A DNA stretch of 64,000 nt, taken from CAXXOK01 sp963675655 (GTDB lineage Bacteria > Bacillota > Clostridia > Christensenellales > Aristaeellaceae). Below are positions 1 through 7,877 of the stretch, one piece after another. The stretch lies in the NCBI GenBank assembly GCA_963675655.1, contig OY776489.1:496001-560000 (forward strand), read 5' to 3'. The translations under genes and the position numbers were made by a program. The stretch's first letter is position 1, and every line of letters begins with the position of its first letter. A model generated the notes under the pieces. It did no database searches, was not told where the DNA came from, and saw nothing but the letters and a program-made list of their open reading frames with translations.

Positions 1-1805
1 TATCCGGCGTAGAAGTGATTTATACCAAGCTGCATGCGGGCGGCAAGTTTAACAATGAAAATTACAGTTATTCCGGCGGCTTGCACGGGGTAGGCGCCAG
101 CGTTGTCAACGCGCTTTCCTCCTGGCTTACGGTGGATGTATACCGGGAGTTTCGCCACTATCGCATGCGGTTTGAAAGCACGTTCGACCCGGCGCTGAAA
201 AAGGTCGTGGCCGGCCGCCCCGTAACCCCGCTGGAAACCGTAAGCAACACGCGCAAGCGCGGCACGCTCGTACGCTTTATGCCGGATGAGCGCGTGTTTG
301 AAACCACGGTATTCAATGGCGATGCCGTCGCGCGCCGCCTTAGGGAACTTGCTTATCTCAACCGGGGTGTAAGCATTACCTTTACGGACGAGCGCGCCAA
401 CGCGCCTGCCGAAGCGGTACGCGACGCCGCGGATGAGGACGAGACGGACGAGTACGAGGTGCAAACCGACAATGGTACCGCAAAAACCCACGCGGGCACG
501 CAAACCTTCTGCTTTGAAGGCGGCATCGCCGATTATGTGCGCTACCTCAACGCCGATAAAACCCTGCTGTTTGAAGATCCCATCTATCTGGAAGGCGGAA
601 AGGACGATATTCTCTTCCGCGTTGCCATCCAGTACACGGACAGCTATACGGAAAACGTATTTTCCTATGTAAATAACATCCCCACCAGCGAAGGCGGCAC
701 GCATGAAACCGGCTTTCGCGCCGCGTTTACGAAAGTAATGAACGATTTTGCCCGCCGTTTGGGCGTATTAAAGGATAAGGACAACAACCTTTCTGGCGAT
801 GATTACCGCGAAGGTATGACCGCCGTTATGCTGGCCATGGTGAAAAATCCGCAGTTTGAAGGCCAGACCAAGGGCAAACTGGGCAACACCGAAGTGCGCC
901 CTGCTGTTGAGGCCATCTTATCCCAGCAGCTAACCGCTTACTTTGAGGATTTAAAACATCAGGAATTGGCACAGCAGCTGATTGAAAAGGCCGTTCGCGC
1001 CGCACACGTACGCGAAGCCGCCCGCAAGGCACGGGATGTGGCGCGTACCAAATCTGCGCTGGAAGCCGCACCGTTGGTTGGCAAACTATCCAGCTGCACC
1101 GGACGCAAAGCGGAGCAAAACGAGCTGTTCATCGTAGAGGGCGACAGCGCCGGCGGCAGCGCCAAGCAGGGGCGCGACCGGCGGTTTCAGGCCATTCTAC
1201 CGCTGCGCGGCAAACCCCTCAACGCCGAAAAGAAACGTCTGGATCAGGTGTTGTCCAACGAGGAATTCCGCTCGGTCATCACAGCGCTGGGCACGAATAT
1301 CGATGAGAGCTTCAGCCTCAAGGGTCTCAAATACAACAAGGTCATCATTTTAAGTGACGCCGATCAGGATGGGGCGCACATCCGTGCGATTCTGCTCACG
1401 TTCTTCTACCGCTACATGCGCGAACTGATTACCGAAGGGCATGTGTACATCGGCATGCCGCCGCTGTACCGCGTAGCACGCGGCAACAAGATACAATATG
1501 CGTATGACGACGCGGAACTGAAAACCCTTACCAAAGGGGCAAAGAATTACACCATCCAGCGCTATAAGGGGCTTGGCGAGATGAACCCGGAGCAGCTTTG
1601 GTCCACCACCATGGACCCAGCCTGCCGCAAGCTGTTGCAGGTCACCATCGAGGATGCGGCGCAGGTGGAAAAACGCGTTACCGTCCTGATGGGCGACAAG
1701 GTGGAACCGCGGCGTGAGTACATCAGCCAATACGCCAACTTTAACCGCGCCGACAGCTTTACCGAGCTGAGCGAAACCCTGAAAGCGAGGGACGATCGTG
1801 CCTGA
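1..1805 (+). CDS. Type IIA topoisomerase B subunit (GyrB/ParE family), 5'-truncated
   Basis: ATPase subunit of DNA gyrase or topoisomerase IV; it powers strand passage together with the A subunit encoded immediately downstream. The window opens inside the GHKL ATPase domain (HAGGKF and GGLHGVGASVVNALS motifs), so the first roughly 90 residues are missing; the reading frame is open from base 3. The transducer domain follows, then the TOPRIM domain with EGDSAGGSA, PLRGKPLN and the metal-binding DADQDGAHIR motif, and the C-terminal QRYKGLGEMNPEQLW segment. The DADQDGAHIR form is what I associate with the second gyrase/topo IV-like pair of Clostridia rather than canonical GyrB (DADVDGAHIR). Its stop overlaps the next gene by 8 bases, implying translational coupling. 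GyrB versus ParE cannot be settled from sequence alone; no recF neighbour is visible. Confidence 0.93.
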   Translation, partial: SGVEVIYTKLHAGGKFNNENYSYSGGLHGVGASVVNALSSWLTVDVYREFRHYRMRFESTFDPALKKVVAGRPVTPLETVSNTRKRGTLVRFMPDERVFETTVFNGDAVARRLRELAYLNRGVSITFTDERANAPAEAVRDAADEDETDEYEVQTDNGTAKTHAGTQTFCFEGGIADYVRYLNADKTLLFEDPIYLEGGKDDILFRVAIQYTDSYTENVFSYVNNIPTSEGGTHETGFRAAFTKVMNDFARRLGVLKDKDNNLSGDDYREGMTAVMLAMVKNPQFEGQTKGKLGNTEVRPAVEAILSQQLTAYFEDLKHQELAQQLIEKAVRAAHVREAARKARDVARTKSALEAAPLVGKLSSCTGRKAEQNELFIVEGDSAGGSAKQGRDRRFQAILPLRGKPLNAEKKRLDQVLSNEEFRSVITALGTNIDESFSLKGLKYNKVIILSDADQDGAHIRAILLTFFYRYMRELITEGHVYIGMPPLYRVARGNKIQYAYDDAELKTLTKGAKNYTIQRYKGLGEMNPEQLWSTTMDPACRKLLQVTIEDAAQVEKRVTVLMGDKVEPRREYISQYANFNRADSFTELSETLKARDDRA

Positions 1806-4272
1806 TCAGATAACGCCGGAAATTATCCAAATGCCCATGGAAGAGGTTATGCATAACAGCATGATCCCTTATGCCGAACACATTATTATGGAGCGCGCCA
1901 TTCCCCGCGTGGAGGATGGGCTGAAACCCGTGCAGCGCCGCATTCTGTATACGATGATGGAACTGAATTTGCAGCCCGAAAACCCACACCGCAAATGCGC
2001 GCGTATCGTGGGCGACTGCCTTGGTAAATATCACCCCCACGGCGATAGCAGTGTGTACGACGCGTTGGTGCGTATGGCGCAGGATTTTTCCATGCGCGGC
2101 CAATTGGTGGACGGTCACGGCAACTTCGGCTCCATCGATGGCGATTCCGCCGCCGCTATGCGGTATACCGAAGCGCGCATGGCGCCCCTGGCTATCCAAA
2201 TGCTGCGCGATATCGATAAAGATACCGTCGCCTTCCGCTTGAATTTTGACGATACGCTTAAAGAACCGGATATGCTGCCCGCGCGTTTCCCCAACCTGTT
2301 GGTTAACGGCGCCAGCGGCATCGCCATCGGGCTTGCGACCAATATTCCGCCCCACAACCTGCGGGAATGCGTCAATGCCGTGATTGCACAGATCGATAAC
2401 CCCGACATCACGACCGAAGAGCTGATGGAAATTCTCCCCGCACCGGATTTTCCCACCGGCGGGGTGCTGCTGGATACGGAAGAAATTAAAAACGCCTACA
2501 TTACCGGCCGTGGCAAGCTGACCCTCCGCGCCCGTACCCACATTGAAAACGGCTCCACCGGCCGGAAATTGATCGTGATTACCGAGGTGCCCTATCAGGT
2601 CAATAAAGCCGCCATGCTGGAGAAAATACTCAAGCTCAGTGAAGAAAAAAAGGCGGCGCTTGGCGGCATTTACGACATCCGCGACGAAAGTGACCGTACC
2701 GGTATGCGCGCTGTAGTAGAAGTGCGCAAGGATGCGGACGTCGACACCGTGCTTGGCTATCTGTTTAAGTACAGCGATTTGCAAGTTACCTTCGGCGTCA
2801 ACATGGTCGCCATCGCCGATGGCAAACCCCGGCTGATGAGCCTGCGCCGCGTACTGCGCTATTACAGCAAGCACCAGCGCAACGTAGTGTACGCCCGCAC
2901 CCAGTATGAGCTGGATAAAGCCAAAGCCCGGGCGCACATTTTAGCCGGGTTGATGATCGCGGTTGACAATTTGGACGCGATCATTATGTTGATTCGGCAA
3001 AGCAAAACCCCTAAGGAAGCGAAAGCCGGGTTGATCGAAAACTTCGCTTTGGACGATATACAGGCACAAGCCGTATTGGACTTGCGCCTGCAGCGCCTGA
3101 CGGGTCTGGAAATTGAAACCCTGCGAAAAGAGTACACTGAATTGCTGAAAGCCATCGAGAAATTAGAGGCGATTCTGGCCGACCCTAAAAAGCTGATGAA
3201 GGTCGTTAAAAACGAGTTGCTCGAAGTCGCCCAGAAATACGGCGACGACAGGCGTACGACCATTGCGCATCCCAACAATGTTGTGGAAGCCGTGTCCATC
3301 ACACAGGAGCACGTAGCGGAAATTGCCGCCGTCACCTTTACCCGTGCAGGCTACCTGCGGCGGATGTACCCGAAGTTTTACCAAAAGCTTCCACCCGTAA
3401 ACGCCGAGAACAACAATTGGGACGATTTGCCCCTGTGGCAATTTGATACCGATACCGACCGCACCCTCTACCTGTTTACCAATCTGGGCAACTGCTACCA
3501 GCTTGGCGTAGAGGCGCTGCAAGAAAGCAACAAGCCCGTACAGCGCGGTTCGCTGCTCACCGGCGTTATCGCCGGTATCGAACCAGAAGAGACGCCCGTG
3601 CAAATGCTGTGCCATACCGCCGAAGAGCTGGCTGCCCTGCCCGATCTGCTATTTATTACACGGCAGGGGCAGCTGAAGCGAACCCCCGCCAAGGAATATG
3701 ATGTTCGCAGGCAAAAATTCGCCGCCGTAAACCTGCGCGAAAGCGATAGTCTGCTCACGGTTCTGCCCATCGATACTACGCTGGATCTGCTGCTGCTGAC
3801 CAAAGAGGGTATGAGCATCCGCATCCACACGGATAAAATATCCGTCATGGGGCGCACCACCGCAGGCGTACGCGGCATCACGCTGGAGGATGGCGACGAG
3901 GTAATTTACGCTTCCCAGTTCCAGCCCAGCGATCAATTGCTGCTGGTAAGCGAACGCGGTTATGCCAAGCGAATCCTGTATATGGATTTTGAGCCGCAAG
4001 CCCGCGGCGGCAAGGGCGTAAAAGCCTTCTATTTCAACAAATCCGGCTCCAACGGCACATACATCGCCGGAGCGCAGACGCTCAGCGCCGAACCGGGCGA
4101 TGTGTTGATTACCCAAAAACGCAGCGCACCTACCGTGCTGCCCGCAAGCGAAGTACGCCCGCAAGGCAAACAGGATAAAGGCAAAGCCTGCGTAATGGCG
4201 ATACTGGACGACGTGGTAACAGGCGTAACGCCGCTGCCCGGAGAAACGGCAGAGGTGCCGGAAGAATCGTAA
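1798..4272 (+). CDS. Type IIA topoisomerase A subunit (GyrA/ParC family)
   Basis: DNA-cleaving subunit partnering the upstream B subunit, 824 residues, GTG start overlapping the upstream stop. The breakage-reunion domain is complete: VEDGLKPVQRRIL near residue 40, the quinolone-pocket segment KYHPHGDSSVYDA with Ser and Asp intact, and the catalytic tyrosine in MRYTEARM at Tyr123. A coiled coil (about 420-480) precedes a beta-pinwheel C-terminal domain. That domain contains QARGGKG at residues 734-740, one change from the GyrA-box consensus QRRGGKG. The N-terminal half looks like ParC (PVQRRIL) while the pinwheel carries a near GyrA box, so this could be a supercoiling-competent gyrase or a decatenase. 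A strong terminator follows. Confidence 0.94.
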   Translation: MPDQITPEIIQMPMEEVMHNSMIPYAEHIIMERAIPRVEDGLKPVQRRILYTMMELNLQPENPHRKCARIVGDCLGKYHPHGDSSVYDALVRMAQDFSMRGQLVDGHGNFGSIDGDSAAAMRYTEARMAPLAIQMLRDIDKDTVAFRLNFDDTLKEPDMLPARFPNLLVNGASGIAIGLATNIPPHNLRECVNAVIAQIDNPDITTEELMEILPAPDFPTGGVLLDTEEIKNAYITGRGKLTLRARTHIENGSTGRKLIVITEVPYQVNKAAMLEKILKLSEEKKAALGGIYDIRDESDRTGMRAVVEVRKDADVDTVLGYLFKYSDLQVTFGVNMVAIADGKPRLMSLRRVLRYYSKHQRNVVYARTQYELDKAKARAHILAGLMIAVDNLDAIIMLIRQSKTPKEAKAGLIENFALDDIQAQAVLDLRLQRLTGLEIETLRKEYTELLKAIEKLEAILADPKKLMKVVKNELLEVAQKYGDDRRTTIAHPNNVVEAVSITQEHVAEIAAVTFTRAGYLRRMYPKFYQKLPPVNAENNNWDDLPLWQFDTDTDRTLYLFTNLGNCYQLGVEALQESNKPVQRGSLLTGVIAGIEPEETPVQMLCHTAEELAALPDLLFITRQGQLKRTPAKEYDVRRQKFAAVNLRESDSLLTVLPIDTTLDLLLLTKEGMSIRIHTDKISVMGRTTAGVRGITLEDGDEVIYASQFQPSDQLLLVSERGYAKRILYMDFEPQARGGKGVKAFYFNKSGSNGTYIAGAQTLSAEPGDVLITQKRSAPTVLPASEVRPQGKQDKGKACVMAILDDVVTGVTPLPGETAEVPEES

Positions 4273-4292
4273 GCCCCCAAGTATACAGACCT

Positions 4293-4342
4293 ATAAAACA
4301 GCAACCGTTTCGTGTATAGCGCCGAAACGGTTGCTGTTTTAT
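4293..4342 (+). terminator. Intrinsic terminator after the topoisomerase pair
   Basis: A 20-bp perfect inverted repeat (4293-4312 with 4323-4342) encloses a 10-base loop; the arms begin and end in A/T runs, so it can work in both directions. Confidence 0.85.
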
Positions 4343-4633
4343 AAAGGATATTTATTTATCAATACGCTGTTGTATGGGTAGCATAGCGCTTTCATGATCA
4401 GGCACAGCATGGCGCAAATCAAATCGATTATCAAAGAGAAGCATCCATCTTTCCTTACATGCAACTGCACGGTTTGGCAGAAAAGATGGAAAAAAGTCTC
4501 ACACATTTCAGCCCCGTTTGGAAAAACACCTTAGCTATCGCGGTATATCATGCTTTTTTCACTATCGATCGATCCAACAACCCTTGTCTACACTTTCCAC
4601 TTCAGGCAACGATGCGCGCAATCCGATCGCCTT

Positions 4634-5161
4634 TTACAGGGTAATCCAATAACGTTCAAACGTATCGTTTTCTGTCGCAATAAAAACCGCGTTTTCCAGC
4701 ACTCCGCCATTACCCAGAATCGTACGGCGGCTTCCCTCGTTGGCGGCTCTGCAGCTCACCATAACACGGCTGAGTCCACGCGCGCGGCACAACGGCAGAC
4801 AATCGGCCAGCATCCGTTTGGCATACCCTTTTCGCCGCTGCGATGGGCGCACCGAATACCCGATGTGCCCGCCAAACTCGGCAAGCCGGTCATTTAGATA
4901 ATGCCGGAAGTTAATCATACCCAGCACCTTGCCATCCGCCTTACGTACATACAAGTACTGTTCGGCGGTAACCAGCCCTTCCGGCAGGGTTTCCGGTTTT
5001 TCCATGTCGCGATTTTTTTGCAGCCATTCTTCAAAGCTTACCATGTTGCGCAGCATTGCCATGCCGTCCATGGAGCTTCCGCTTGCTACCATCTCTTCGA
5101 GGTAGGCAAGTACTTCCTGTTTATGGCTTTCATTGGGCTTTACCAATACACACTGTTCCAT
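4634..5161 (-). CDS. GNAT-family N-acetyltransferase
   Basis: Predicted acetyl-CoA-dependent acyltransferase of 175 residues, cytoplasmic. The acetyl-CoA binding motif A is visible as SVRPSQRRKGYAKRML (about residues 102-117), preceded by a beta-strand pair typical of GNAT proteins (YLYVRKADGKVLGMINFRHYL). The start is supported by a GGAAAGGA ribosome binding site. The substrate cannot be inferred. It is followed (in its own direction) by about 290 bases without a recognisable gene before the topoisomerase terminator, which can stop it too. It is transcribed after rpsT in the same direction, but a terminator separates them. Confidence 0.85.
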   Translation of the reverse strand: MEQCVLVKPNESHKQEVLAYLEEMVASGSSMDGMAMLRNMVSFEEWLQKNRDMEKPETLPEGLVTAEQYLYVRKADGKVLGMINFRHYLNDRLAEFGGHIGYSVRPSQRRKGYAKRMLADCLPLCRARGLSRVMVSCRAANEGSRRTILGNGGVLENAVFIATENDTFERYWITL

Positions 5162-5237
5162 CTCTCTGTCCTTTCCCGTCTAAAGACGCAGCTGCGTGGC
5201 AGGTGGTTTTTTAGGCATCTGGTGGTATTGATAGATA

Positions 5238-5265
5238 ACAAAAAACGGAAGGCAAGCGCCTTCCG
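5238..5265 (-). terminator. Terminator of rpsT
   Basis: An 8-bp GC-rich stem (5246-5253 with 5258-5265, tetraloop AAGC) is followed on the minus strand by a run of six T. Confidence 0.9.
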
Positions 5266-5290
5266 ACTTTTAGTTACTCTTTTGCGCCTG

Positions 5291-5554
5291 TTACTGCGCA
5301 GCTTTGAGCATCTGCTTGGCCATACGAGCCTTTTTCCGGTTCGCGGTCTTTTTGTTGATGATGCCTTTAGCGGCAGCCTTATCGATAGCGGAGGTGGTTA
5401 CGCTGTACTGCGCAGCGGCATTCGCGGGATCAGCCACAAGCTCCGCGTCAAACTTCTTGATCGCGCTCTTCACCTTGGTCTTCACGATGCGGTTGCGAAG
5501 ATTCTTCTTTTCGCTCACCTTTACGCGTTTCATGGCGGATTTGATATTCGGCAA
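5291..5554 (-). CDS. rpsT: 30S ribosomal protein S20
   Basis: Primary-binding 16S rRNA protein of the small subunit, 87 residues, the normal length. It starts MPNIKSAMKRVKVSEKKNLRN and ends in the lysine- and alanine-rich helix KKTANRKKARMAKQMLKAAQ, both characteristic of S20. The start codon is TTG at 5554-5552; it is fixed by the family's invariant N-terminus and by an AAGGAGGTGAACAACG ribosome binding site. It has its own promoter (5594-5622) and terminator (5238-5265), so it is monocistronic, as in many bacteria. TTG is a weak initiator and S20 is autoregulated through a poor start codon in E. coli (TTG/UUG there as well), so translational autoregulation is plausible. Confidence 0.97.
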   Translation of the reverse strand: MPNIKSAMKRVKVSEKKNLRNRIVKTKVKSAIKKFDAELVADPANAAAQYSVTTSAIDKAAAKGIINKKTANRKKARMAKQMLKAAQ

Positions 5555-5593
5555 CGTTGTTCACCTCCTTGATGTTCATAAATCGCAAGGTTG

Positions 5594-5622
5594 ATTGTAT
5601 CATGTGCCGCATGAAAATGCAA
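5594..5622 (-). promoter_or_regulatory. Promoter of rpsT
   Basis: On the minus strand TTGCAT (5622-5617), 17 bases, TACAAT (5599-5594), placed about 40 bases ahead of the rpsT TTG start. Confidence 0.6.
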
Positions 5623-5691
5623 GGATTTTTTCAGCACAGGCAAAAAATTCTCAAAGTACGGATTTTCGCGATTGAATCCAAAAAACAATTC

Positions 5692-5720
5692 TTGACATCT
5701 CCTGATCATTTGATTATACT
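5692..5720 (+). promoter_or_regulatory. Promoter of the leader-peptide/ABC exporter unit
   Basis: TTGACA (5692-5697), exactly 17 bases, TATACT (5715-5720). This near-consensus sigma-A promoter lies 44 bases before the leader peptide start codon, so constitutive initiation with control at the attenuator is likely. Confidence 0.85.
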
Positions 5721-5763
5721 AAGAAACGAATTTTGTAATAATTACGGAAAGGGGGCCAGCAAA

Positions 5764-5904
5764 ATGAGTAAAATCACTAAAGTGCGTGCATTAAACGCAA
5801 TTGTTATGCCGTGCAACGGAATGATTCTGTCTGCAGTCACGTTTGCAGTCATGTATGCAGTTTATCATTTTGCGTGGCCGTCTGCCTGTTTCCCTGTGTT
5901 TTGA
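5764..5904 (+). CDS. Leader peptide of the ABC exporter operon (46 aa)
   Basis: A 46-codon reading frame, MSKITKVRALNAIVMPCNG..., with a hydrophobic middle and the C-terminus WPSACFPVF, preceded by a GGAAAGGGGG ribosome binding site. It sits between a near-consensus promoter and an intrinsic terminator, upstream of a heterodimeric ABC drug exporter. Codons 41-43 overlap the 5' arm of an alternative hairpin that would destroy the terminator. This arrangement matches ribosome-mediated attenuation by the BmrB leader ahead of bmrC-bmrD in Bacillus subtilis, where drug-stalled ribosomes permit readthrough. The peptide sequence is not one I recognise; its value is probably in being translated, not in the product. 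Function is inferred. Confidence 0.75.
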   Translation: MSKITKVRALNAIVMPCNGMILSAVTFAVMYAVYHFAWPSACFPVF

Positions 5905-5973
5905 CCTAAAACACAGCATATCGCTTGACGATAAAACAGGCTTTCGGTGCCGGCGCCGAAAGCCTGTTTTTTT
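5884..5973 (+). promoter_or_regulatory. Transcription attenuator: antiterminator alternative
   Basis: GCCTGTTT at 5884-5891, inside the last codons of the leader peptide, is perfectly complementary to AAACAGGC at 5934-5941, the 5' arm of the terminator, and is a copy of the terminator's own 3' arm. Between them a second perfect 9-bp hairpin (5894-5902 with 5908-5916) spans the leader stop codon and would bring the two antiterminator arms together. A ribosome finishing the leader would cover 5884-5891 and favour termination; a ribosome stalled earlier would favour antitermination. Confidence 0.7.
5933..5973 (+). terminator. Leader terminator (attenuator) before the ABC exporter genes
   Basis: A 15-bp perfect stem (5933-5947 with 5956-5970) with an 8-base loop ends in seven T. 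It lies between the leader stop codon and the ribosome binding site of the first exporter gene. Confidence 0.9.
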
Positions 5974-5993
5974 GTGATCTTCTGGAGGGTAAT

Positions 5994-7877
5994 ATGACAA
6001 CACAACGAAAGCGGATTCTCTCTTCCCTGATGAAAGGAAACAAGCTCAAGTATCTGGGCGCCATCGGCGCGATGATCGCGGGCACAGGCGTAGGGTTCAT
6101 CCCTCCGTTGATGCTCGCCGGTACCATCGACGCACTGGCAAGCGCCGCCAACCAACAAATGGATGCAGCCATCGACCTGCCCGGCCCGGTAGGCACATGG
6201 TTCACAGCACAGGGCGGTATTCCCTACCTCTTGAATCACCTATGGATTATTGCAGCTATCCTCATTGTGCTCTACATCGTAGGCAGCCTGTTCCAGTACC
6301 TGCGGGGCCGCTGGACGGCGCAAGCCAGCGAGCAGTTTGCCAAATCCCTGCGGGACAGGCTTTACAGCCACCTGCAGCGCCTGAGCTACGCTTACCACGT
6401 AAAAGCCCAGACCGGCGACTTGATCCAGCGCTGCACATCGGATGTGGATACCATCCGCAAATTCCTTTCCGCCGAATTGGTGGAAATCTTCCGCGCGGTG
6501 GCAATGGTCGCCATCTCGCTGGTTGTGCTGCTGAACATCAACGTCCGTATGACCCTGTATTCCATGGTGCTGGTGCCGCCGCTGTTCCTATTCGCGTTCG
6601 GCTTTTTCAACATGGTACGCAAGTACTTCAAACTGGCAGATGAAGCCGAAGGTAAAATGAGCGCGGTATTACAGGAAAACCTCACGGGCGTGCGCGTAGT
6701 GCGCGCATTCGGGCGCGCGCAGTTTGAGGATGATAAGTTCGACGCTACCAACGAGGATTATTACCGTAAATCCATGAAGCTGGTACGGCTCCTCTCCATC
6801 TACTGGAGCGGATCGGATTGTATGTCCCTGCTGCAAACCTGTCTTACCGTCGTATGCGGCGTGTTCATCGTCGTAACCGCGCCAGAGCAGTTGACGCTGG
6901 GGCAAATGGTTATTTTCGTTAGTTACGTTTCCATGCTGCTCTGGCCTATTCGCCAATTGGGCCGCATCCTCTCGGATCTGGGCAAGGCCATGGTCTCCTT
7001 CGGCCGTATCAGCGAAATTCTGGAAACAGAGCCCGAGAAAGACCAAACCGGCGCGCAGGACTATCCCATCGACCGGGATATCGAATTCCGGCACGTTGGC
7101 TTTGCTTACGATGACAACCACGAAATCTTAAAGGACATCAATTTAACCGTCAAACAGGGGCAAACCGTCGCGCTGCTTGGCGCAACGGGCAGCGGTAAAT
7201 CCACCCTGATGCACCTGTTGCAGCACCTGTACAACGTAACCCACGGCGAAATCCTGATCGGCGGGGTCAACATCAACAATATCCGCAAGGAGCATCTGCG
7301 CTCCCGCGTCGGGCTGGTATTACAGGAGCCCTTCCTGTATTCCCGCAGTGTACGCAACAACATCGGCATTGCGCGCAAACACTTTACAGACGATATGGTG
7401 TTTTCCGCCGCGCAGGTCGCCAACGCGCACGATTTTATTAATGGGTTTGATAAAGGGTATGACACCATGGTCGGCGAACGCGGCGTAACCTTGTCCGGCG
7501 GACAGAAACAGCGCATCGCCATTGCGCGTACGCTCCTTAAAAAGAACGACATTCTGATCTTTGATGATTCCCTGTCCGCCGTGGATACGGAAACCGACCG
7601 CGCCATCCGGGAAGCGCTGCAAGTGGAACGGGCCGAAGGCACGCGCCACGCTACGACGTTTATCATCTCCCACCGGCTGACAACGCTGGCGGAAGCTGAT
7701 GTGATCGCCGTGATGCAGCAGGGTGAAATTGTACAGCTGGGCTCGCATGAACAACTGGTTCATGAGGATGGGCTGTATAAGCGCATCTACCAGATACAAT
7801 CCACCCTGGCGGATGAAATGAAAGACAAAAACGGCGCAAAGGAGGCGCCCGCCCATGCAGTATTACGAAGAGCATGA
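5994..7877 (+). CDS. Heterodimeric ABC exporter subunit with degenerate Walker B (BmrC-like)
   Basis: Half-transporter of 627 residues: six-helix exporter membrane domain (about 15-330), then a nucleotide-binding domain. Walker A is GATGSGKST (396-404), the signature is canonical LSGGQKQR (500-507), and Walker B ends ILIFDDS with Asp525 where the catalytic Glu normally sits. That Glu-to-Asp change marks the degenerate-site subunit of heterodimeric exporters such as BmrC/BmrD, LmrC/LmrD and TM287/288, which export drugs or lipophilic compounds. The ATG at 5994 is chosen because CTGGAGGG precedes it; longer upstream frames would run through the terminator hairpin. It overlaps the next subunit gene by 23 bases. 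Expression is probably governed by the leader attenuator. The substrate is unknown. Confidence 0.9.
   Translation: MTTQRKRILSSLMKGNKLKYLGAIGAMIAGTGVGFIPPLMLAGTIDALASAANQQMDAAIDLPGPVGTWFTAQGGIPYLLNHLWIIAAILIVLYIVGSLFQYLRGRWTAQASEQFAKSLRDRLYSHLQRLSYAYHVKAQTGDLIQRCTSDVDTIRKFLSAELVEIFRAVAMVAISLVVLLNINVRMTLYSMVLVPPLFLFAFGFFNMVRKYFKLADEAEGKMSAVLQENLTGVRVVRAFGRAQFEDDKFDATNEDYYRKSMKLVRLLSIYWSGSDCMSLLQTCLTVVCGVFIVVTAPEQLTLGQMVIFVSYVSMLLWPIRQLGRILSDLGKAMVSFGRISEILETEPEKDQTGAQDYPIDRDIEFRHVGFAYDDNHEILKDINLTVKQGQTVALLGATGSGKSTLMHLLQHLYNVTHGEILIGGVNINNIRKEHLRSRVGLVLQEPFLYSRSVRNNIGIARKHFTDDMVFSAAQVANAHDFINGFDKGYDTMVGERGVTLSGGQKQRIAIARTLLKKNDILIFDDSLSAVDTETDRAIREALQVERAEGTRHATTFIISHRLTTLAEADVIAVMQQGEIVQLGSHEQLVHEDGLYKRIYQIQSTLADEMKDKNGAKEAPAHAVLRRA

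Noticed and set aside
1759..2937. 392-codon minus-strand open frame over the topoisomerase A gene
   Set aside because: Antisense shadow of a gene with clear family motifs; its translation is His- and Gly-rich with no recognisable domain.
5186..5197. 12-base perfect palindrome ACGCAGCTGCGT between the GNAT gene and rpsT
   Set aside because: Short, single copy, no T run and no promoter around it; it could be chance.
5925..5993. Upstream extension of the first ABC exporter subunit to 5925
   Set aside because: It would start inside the terminator hairpin; ATG at 5994 has the ribosome binding site.
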